Source: Pristionchus mayeri (taxonomy: Eukaryota > Nematoda > Chromadorea > Rhabditida > Neodiplogasteridae). Taken from it: DNA of 64,000 nucleotides. The DNA is taken from positions 1,674,001 through 1,738,000 of the forward strand of contig BTRK01000002.1 in assembly GCA_036245805.1 (NCBI GenBank). The letters run 5' to 3'. The position numbers and the translations under genes were made by a program. Of this stretch, positions 22,901 through 31,900 are shown piece after piece (positions within the stretch are counted from its first letter, which is position 1; every line of letters starts with the position of its first letter). The notes beneath the pieces were generated by a model that made no database searches, was not told where the DNA came from, and saw only the letters and a list, made by a program, of their open reading frames with translations.

Positions 22901-25900
22901 CATGAAAGAGTATTAGAATGTGGATAAATTCGAAATTATATTGATCGAAGATTGGAAACACATTGATGATATAATCAGACACTCACTATCGACAAATTCA
23001 TCCGTCTCATCTTCCACGTCCCGAAGTACCCAGTAAGAAGGCATGCAGAAGAAGTACCAGGGCTGCGAGACCCCGTAGATGCCTGCTCAAATTTGTTGAA
23101 TTAGCAGGCCAATTTATATCAGCAATGTCTGTGAATAAGAAAATGGAAACTCCTCAATCTCAGCAAGAAATACAAAAGAAATTCCACGTCAACGGTAGCC
23201 GTTTGTTTTATTTGAAGAAATAATATTATAAATATCTGCACCTGGATGGACGGCGCTGATGTACCAGGCTAGTAGGCAGAAGATAATCGTGTCCACGGCA
23301 AGCGCTACCAGCGCTTCCCACAGAGAAAGCGAGAAGTCTGAAGAATCAATTTCAGAGGGTATGCGATTTATACAAGTATTTTACATGCTTTATCACGCAA
23401 TTCTCTCTAAATCATGGCCAAAATGAAAGTTAGTGAATTATGTTTGTGAACCGCATTCTCAGGATATCACAAAGTATTCATTTTTTTCAAAGAGAACTAG
23501 TGAAACTTTAAAATCAACTTCGAAGTGATTTCCTCAAAATTCACTTATTTTTCGCCGAGGATCGTTTTTCAAATTGAGATTTTGAGACTGTCTCACTTAC
23601 ATAAGTTGTGAAACATAACTGTTTTTTTTGTTTTTCCAACGACCAGCGAAACGTGATGAAACACAAGACATTCACGATATAATGAAGGAAAACATCAGAA
23701 TTGAATAATGACATGCATACCATCTAATTTCAGCTGATCCAACGTAGCCCAGTGCACGCCTCCATTCTCATCACCCACTGACATCATCGTCATTCCGAAA
23801 CCCATCGCAGTTTGCGGGAAGATTAACTAAAATTAGCTGATTTTTAAAAAAGTTTCATGGTTTTTTGGTTCAAAATCCTAAATATTTTATAAATGTTAGA
23901 AAATTTGTAAAAATCACAGATAAGCTTACAGTGATTATAGCCAGCACTTGGCTCATCTTCGACGAAAGTTGAGCGGGAATGAAGCAGATGATGACGAGAA
24001 TAGCAGTGAAGGCCGTCGCTGAAAACAAAATCAATGGTTGACAGTGAGTTAATTTTGCCATTTTAATTGCATAATGACCTTCTAAGGATCAACATAATTT
24101 TGCTAAGATCGTTTTTCGTTATGCAGAGCGCATAAAGCAGGCATTGAAAATAAAGTATGGCTCTCTTGATTACATCATTGGTGAAACACACATGTACCTG
24201 TAAATTAGAAATTCAAATGCAAACAATCAGGAACGCAGAAAAAATAGATATTCTAAAGCTCAAAAATCCAACCGATATTTGCATTCGTGAAGAAAGCTGA
24301 CAGTAGTAGTGACTGAGCGATGCTTGCCAGAGCGAAGAGAATGAAGAAGAGGAGGAGAAGGGAGAAGTCGGCAGAGGGAAAGATGCGACCCCACTGAAGA
24401 CATATTTTATTAATAGTAACCGTATACTTTTCAGGATTTGTCTATATATATGTGTTTTGTTTTACGATTAACCATTGGTTCATTACCGATGCTTTTCCAA
24501 TCAAATTTTACAAATTATGTGAAACTCAACATATATTTCCGGCTTATGTCGAGTGTTTTCGCTGAAAATATGAAATTTTGCAGCGGGTAGGTCGGATGAG
24601 AACTATCATGCCAAGGCGCCTTTGATATAGCAAAGGCTGCATGACATCATGGCACTAGGTCGGATGAGAACCCAAAGGATGAGAACCAAAAAAATTATCC
24701 TTATCCAGCATGCTCACAGTAGGTTCCCAAAGTGTCAAAAATGCTTCTGTAAAAGTTCTGCGGAAGGGTCCATTTTTGGTTCTCATCCAGGGGGGTTCTC
24801 ATCCGACGGTTCTCATCCGGTGTAGTTCCTACATCACAGTGCTCATCTGCCTTAGTGTTGTACCTTGAGTATCGACGAAATGATAATGATTGAGATCGCA
24901 TTCAGCACGAAGTAAATGAGTGCCCATGACAGGAAGTGGATCGAGTCGCCCAGGCCCATAATTCGCATTAGCTCCTGAAAAAATCGGCTAATTGGGCTCA
25001 AACATGAGTTTACAGTCCTGAAAAAAAAATCCTGACAACTACATTTATGCAGTTTTTTTCCCAAGTCCTCCACCGATCTAACAAAGTGTGCTTTTCGGCG
25101 GCAGACATCACGAGTTCAGTGAGCTCTCAACCATACTACAAAAAATATAGAAAGCACGTAGTTTAGCTACCTTTAAACGCTGCTCCTTCTCGTAGACGAT
25201 ATTCTTGACCATGAGTGCCGATGGTACCATCCAAGAGAGAACGACGAAGAGAGCGAGGAAGGAGGAGACGTCGAAACTGGGAAGAGCTTTATTATTTTCA
25301 TTTATTGATAATTTCCAAAGGATACGTTGTAGGATGTCCGTGCACACCTCGTTCTACCTCGCTGGTTAGAGCAAACGATATAATGCTAATAGGAGAGAGT
25401 AAGACGAAGGTTATCAACACAAAATATGATAGCACAAGATGAAGAATCAGCTGATTTGTGTTCAACTTGAAGAGAAAAACAAAAATGTTTCTGAGCTTTA
25501 AAATGTCTAAGAAACCCACGAATCAGACTGGTAGCACGGGTAGGGTTCCTGCTGTCCGTAGGCGCCCACGCTGTCCATCGAATCCATTCCGCCGTCTTCT
25601 GCCAGCATCTCTCGCAGTGCCTGCTCGACCGCCTCCTGAGCGGAAAACTACAGTAATCAACTACCGTAATCACTTGTTCGCCGTCTCTTGAACGGGCAAT
25701 CACTGTTATCAACTATCGTAATCTCCATCGCCTCCTGAGCGGAAATACACTGTAATTCTGGGATGAAAACTTCCATACGCGACACTGCCTCATCATAAGG
25801 CTGCCGTAATCAATCGCACATCAATCCCACCTGTTCAAGCTTTTAAATAGTTTGTATAATATTATATTCACTAAAAGCCAGATACACATTGATCATTCCT

Positions 25901-28900
25901 TTTCTTGATATTAATATGAATCCCGTGAAGCATGCATGCATTGTTGAGAATTTCAATTTGAAACTATGGGATGAAAAAGAAAACAAATCCATCGATAACT
26001 ACCGTAAATAATACCTGCAGGAAAGAGAATCCGTAGGTGGTATACTTCAGGTCGATGAAAGCAGCATCTCTCGCGCGCATGTTGTTCCACGAGTCTTCAA
26101 CCTGGCCGGTTCCTAAACGAAGAAAATCATTTTCTAATTTAAAGCTGTTTTCACAACCGCTATCAGTTGTTTGACTTCATTTCTCTCACTCTATGATATG
26201 GTGAAGGAAGCGAAAATAATGGCCCAGGATGTGTCTACTACGACAATTATTATTGTGTGCATTCGATAAACACCACAAATCATATCCGATTTCATCGTTT
26301 AGTTTTATGAATGCATACTGAAACCGATCAGAAATCTACAACAACATGCCCCTACATCCAAATTATAGCTCACCATCGACCATGTCCTGCTGATGGCGAA
26401 TCTTGTAGGTGACGACTGATGACGGAAGCTCAGTGACCGACGTGTCGTTGACATCGGAGAGAACGAGCCCTAAACGAACAAATCATTTTTTTCGGATGTA
26501 GGCTTTTCAATAAATGACTCCATTATAGTCATTACTTGCAATCATGTTGTCCTTTGCAAAATTTCAGTTATTTTTTTACGATTGAAAAGAAAAAAAAATT
26601 CAGGTATTGTAGTTAAGTTTTACATATTCCTCATGCACGGCTTGTCGATTAACTGATATTGAGAAATGATCTTTCAGGAACAACAATTACAACCTCATTA
26701 TCTATCTTTCAGCTGCGCTCCAAATACATATCTTACCAGTCTCCTCTAGGTATGCACGAGCAAAAAGTAAATCCAACAGATATATCTTTGATCGATTCGA
26801 CTCATTTTGTTGATTTTGATGTCTATAGAGTAAACGCATTCATGACACCATGTAATAATCCTGTAATAAACAGTAATCCTCATTATTCTACCGTACCTGA
26901 CCAGTACTGTTGTCTCTTCTGCAGGCACATCGCAGCAGTTTCCATCGTTTTCTCATCCGCGACGGGCACGATCCGATCGATTAGCACGCACTAAACGGGA
27001 AGGATGTTGAAATTGTTTCTTAATTATGCATGCACTCTAGCCGATTAGAGTGGGTGCAAAAGTAAGAAAAGCCGCTAGCGTAAAACTTTCCCCCGCAAGA
27101 TCGAACTACGTGACCCCATGTAAGCTAAATTAACGATATCTAGCAATTCATAATGAATGTTGCTTCGTAAAACGAAGTTAGCCGGTGAGCATAGCTGCCC
27201 AAAAGTTGCGGCGAGGTATTTTCAGACCATAACCCCCTATTCGCGCTGCTCCCATCAAATCGAGGGGATCAGACGTGTGCAACTATGGATATGAGGTCAG
27301 ATCACCTTGATAGCCTCCGTGATGCTATCAGCCACTCCCTTCAGTGTCGCTCCCCAACTCGATGGATCGGAGGAAGGCGCGAAAGCAGAGTTGAATACAT
27401 TCTCCAATCTGTAACGGAGTTCAATATTGTCATTACTAAGCCGTTACTACTAATCATGTTTTTAGAGGTGATCATTGTCCCAAATTAGAAAATACGCATT
27501 CACTTATTCAGTGTCTGCTCCGAGACGAGCCCACTCTTGCGCAGGATGATTAGAAGGTTCTGAAAAATAACTCAACACCCTAAACCACTGATATTTGAAA
27601 GTGACGGATTGATTGAGTTTCGACATATTTTGAAAATATTTGAGCTCAGACTTGGGCAGTGAATTCCACGACAAAGGTTGCGAAAAAATGATATCAGCAA
27701 TCGTTGATTGTTATATCACGTACAGTTCTTAATTCGGGTCACCGAGTGTGTAGAATGAAGAGACCGTGGTTTCATTTCTACTATCATGGTTACGTCATCA
27801 CTCTACTATCATGGTTACGTCATCAAAGCTCGATAACATATATCACTCACCGATCCGGCCTGCGGTAGGTCACTCTGATTAATCAGATCTTGAAGTGGCA
27901 GGGCGATCTCAGCGTACTGTGGGAAGAGATCGGCAAAGAATTCAGCGTAGCGGAGAGGGTCGTTCAGCTGAATTCATCAACATTTTGAAAGTTTACAAAT
28001 TTAGTGATTATGATCTCAGATGGGCGCAGCACTAGCGAACATCTGGTACCTCTAAATAGCGGAACGGGTCGTTCAACGGGATAGGAAAGCGATATAAGTG
28101 TGCCTAATACATTGAAGAGTACGAGACCCGATTGAGAAAATACATGTGTAATATAGAGAACCCTCGTGCAACGGTAAGCATGGCTCACCTTCTCAATCAG
28201 TCTATCAGCCAGAGGTCCTGCTGGCGCTACCAGTATGTATCCCTGGATCATCGGTATCCACTGCTGCAGCACCGGGTTGCTGTCGAAGGAGCAGTGCGTG
28301 TCTGGAGATTACAATATATATTGTCTATTAGTCTATTAGATGTAATCTTGATTTCTTACCCCCCTCCCTTCCCCTACCCTTGCTGCAAAGCAACCACACC
28401 GATTTGATCCTATCGACGGATATCCGTTTCTTGCGCACCCTCATGTTCTTATATTGCACCCTAACCCTCACGGAATAAATGAACGAATGAATATGAATAG
28501 AGGAAGGAGAACAAGTATGTATTTCGCAGTCGTCGACATGACTTGTTGTAAAGGGAAATGAGAATGTCATATTACTCACCTATAATTGGTACGCCGTTGC
28601 ACTCCGTCTCGTTGCTGTTATCCATCACGCCAGGAGTAGCGTCTTTTACATATCTGATAGTGTTATGTTTATTCGCAGAATAGCATAAATTGAACCTCCT
28701 ACGTTAATCACATCAGATAAACATATCTGATGCGATGAATTCTAGTTTATAGTCATAGTCTCATGACAACTACGCAAGCAAAAAAAGGGCTGTACCAAAT
28801 TATAACTGGTTAAATTATACTTATTTGTTCGATTCGAATAACGAAAATGAAACCTCACAATTCCACTAAGTGCACAGTATCTGTTGTATATTCTCGTAAA

Positions 28901-31900
28901 TAATACAATAATCTCTTCATTGTTTTCTTGTCGTTTTAATAAGATACTCCCAAGGTCGTATCTTAGAAGGGAAGTGTTGTATATTCTCGTAAATAATACA
29001 ATAAGCAACTAAGTCAGATATTCTAATTAAGTAATAAGGCTGACCCGCCGTTATATAGTTGCTCCCCCGTACTCCCTAACTCTATCGTAATATTTGGTTG
29101 ACAAATATCCCACCACGATTACTCTGCCGACGCAAAGTAATATACTGTATCTTCCCGGCCTTCTACTGAATTTGTCGTCATCGCTGGTTCTCCCCTAATT
29201 CTTTTTCCAGTAACTACGTTTCTCTTCTTTATTTGCTACCGATAAATCGCTACAAGATCTCAACGTCCATACGCACAATAAGCACAAGGAAATACACAAT
29301 ATTGGCGTTCAGGAGTAACTCGAACTCAGGGAAGTGATTTTTTCGCTTTCTTTGTTTTTCGATTATTTTCTTTGTGCCCTTTGACTTGAAATCGGACTGC
29401 TGTGTGATCTGTCCGTCGGAGCACCCGCTGTGTGCCGTGCTCCGTACTTTCATACCGGTGTGTCGCTACTGTGTGTGGTGACTAGATCCGAGACCTCAAT
29501 TGATTTTTCGTTTTGTGCACACGAAGTGCTGCCAAAATTCTGATTTTGGGCAGATAGCACTGTGTGACAAGTGTAAAATCAGTTGCTGAATTCGTTTTGC
29601 GTACACGAAGTGCTGCCAAAATTCTGATTTTGGGCAGAAAACTTGCGTGGAGTGACAAACGAATTTCGTCAGAATGGCTCCAGTGTTGCATGCGAGTGCA
29701 GAGATTGCATCCACACTGAAGTTGATGCAACAGATGATGGCAGCACAGCAGGAGGAGTTGAGAATACTGAGAGAACAAAAAGAGAGTGGAACATCCAGTG
29801 GAACTGAGACGGTTGTAAAGGCACGTGGACCTACCGTGGACACCCTGGAGAAGCAGATCAGAATGTTCACGTACAATCCTGAGGAGGGTTGGACCTTCGA
29901 GGCGTGGTGGACTCGCCATGAGGACCTCTTCGAAAGCACAGTGGATATGGAGGATGATGAGAAGAGTCGAATGCTGATGAGATGACGCGGTGTATAAGCA
30001 ATTCGGAGACCACATCCGTCCAAAGAAACTGGGTCAATTGACATTCAATGACGTCAAAGAGACTATGACGAAATTGTTCGGAGACAAGAAGACTCTCTTC
30101 GAGAAGAGACTCGACATGTTCAATATCAAGATGTCGAAGGCGAATATCGACGATCTTCGAGAGTTCGCGACTCGAGTCAACAAAGTTGTCGAGGACGCGA
30201 ATGTCACCGAACTCACCCCCGACAAGATCAAGACGATGATCTTTCTGGCAGGTGTGGACCTACCAAGGCACACCGGTGCAATGTTCCACATCATCAATGG
30301 GATGAAGAATGAGAAGAGCCCCACACTCGAGAAGATTCTCGAGATTGCTGACAGCTTCAAGGAAGCTCAGCAAGACTCTCAGACCGTGACTGGCCAAAAT
30401 CGATCGCAAGTGAATGCGGTGCGAAAGCAATGGAAGGGGAAGGAGAAGTTCCGTTCCCCTCGAGACCAAAGTGCTTCCCGCGAATCGAATAGTGATGAGT
30501 GTGGAAGATGTGGCCATGATCACGAAGAGGAGAGGTGCCCATATGTGAATGAGACCTGTCACAATTGCGGCAATACTGGCCATCTGAGGAGGATGTGCCG
30601 AGGCAAGAACAGAGGGAGGAACCCGAAGTTCAAGCAGATCAAGAGCGAGCAATCAGGGAACTCTGGAGAGTTCGATGTCTCGATGTCTCGATGAAAGTGA
30701 ATGGAATAGATGTGAGAATGAGTGTTGACTCAGGATCTGACCTCACATTTATCTCAAAGAGCACGTGGAGGTTGATCGGTGCACCGAGACCAAAGTGTAC
30801 TGATATTTCGCCCGAGTGCCCAAATGGATCGCTGTTCCGTGTGACATGAAAATGTGATTTGAATTTGGAGATGAATGGTGTCACCACTTTCGGAGAAGTG
30901 TACATCACAGAAGATACGAACGTGCTGGGCAAGGACCTGATGCAGTTCTTCTTCACACTGATGCCCAAGAGGCCGCAGGCTCAGCTCCACTCGATGGAGA
31001 AAATCGAGGTCACAGATATGGTTGAGGAATACTATTCTGGAAGAAATCACTCGGTCCAGGAGACTGAGGTCACAGAGATGGAGGAGAAGTGCCATCCTGG
31101 AAATGGTCAAGGAAATGACCATCACGAGCTACCCAGTGGAGCTTCGGGATCTGCGTCGTCGTCGACGAGATCGAGTCTGGAAAATGACTCGCAACGCTCG
31201 AATTCAAGACTAGAGGAAGACACAGTGAGAAACTGTGTGAAGGAAAAGGACCGAAAGGTCTGCACATCTGAGTCAATGAGCGAATGTCCGCTCAAGAAGG
31301 AGCTGAAAGAGCGAGTTCTGAAGGATTCAGACTCCGGACAGAAAGAAGTTGACCAGATGGTCTCCAGAGAAGGCTCTCCTAGTGAGAGATTGTGTGAACT
31401 GTACGGTGATACAGTAGTGAGCAACGGTGGAGAATCGTCGACAAGAGCCGACTACCGTACTCATTCGAGCAAAGGAGTGAAGATCGTCTCTCAACGGCGC
31501 CTCGAGAAGACACTAGCAACGTCACCCGATGCCGGACGAGCCCATCGACTGCCCCGTTCCACCTACCGAACCGAGATCTCTTCATTGTTTTCTTGTCGTT
31601 TTAATAAGATACTCCCAAGGTCGTATCTTAGAAGGGAAGTGTTGTATATTCTCGTAAATAATACAATAAGCAACTAAGTCAGATATTCTAATCATGTAAT
31701 AAGTCTGACTCGCCGTTATATAGTTGCTCCCCCGTACTCCGTAACTCTATCGTAATATTTGGATGACAAATATCCCACCACGATTACTCTGCCGACGCAA
31801 AGTAATATACTGTATCTTCCCGGCCTTCTACTGAATTTGTCGTCATCGCTGGTTCTCCCCTAATTCTCTTTCCAGTAACTACGTTTCTCTTCTTTATTTG

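Noticed and set aside
25630..25745. Repeated GCCTCCTGAGCGGAAA near an exon as another exon duplication
   Set aside because: Only 16 bases are repeated and the second copy contains no further exon sequence; a small local repeat.
30260..31585. Minus-strand frames opposite gag and protease
   Set aside because: Antisense shadows of the retrotransposon coding region.
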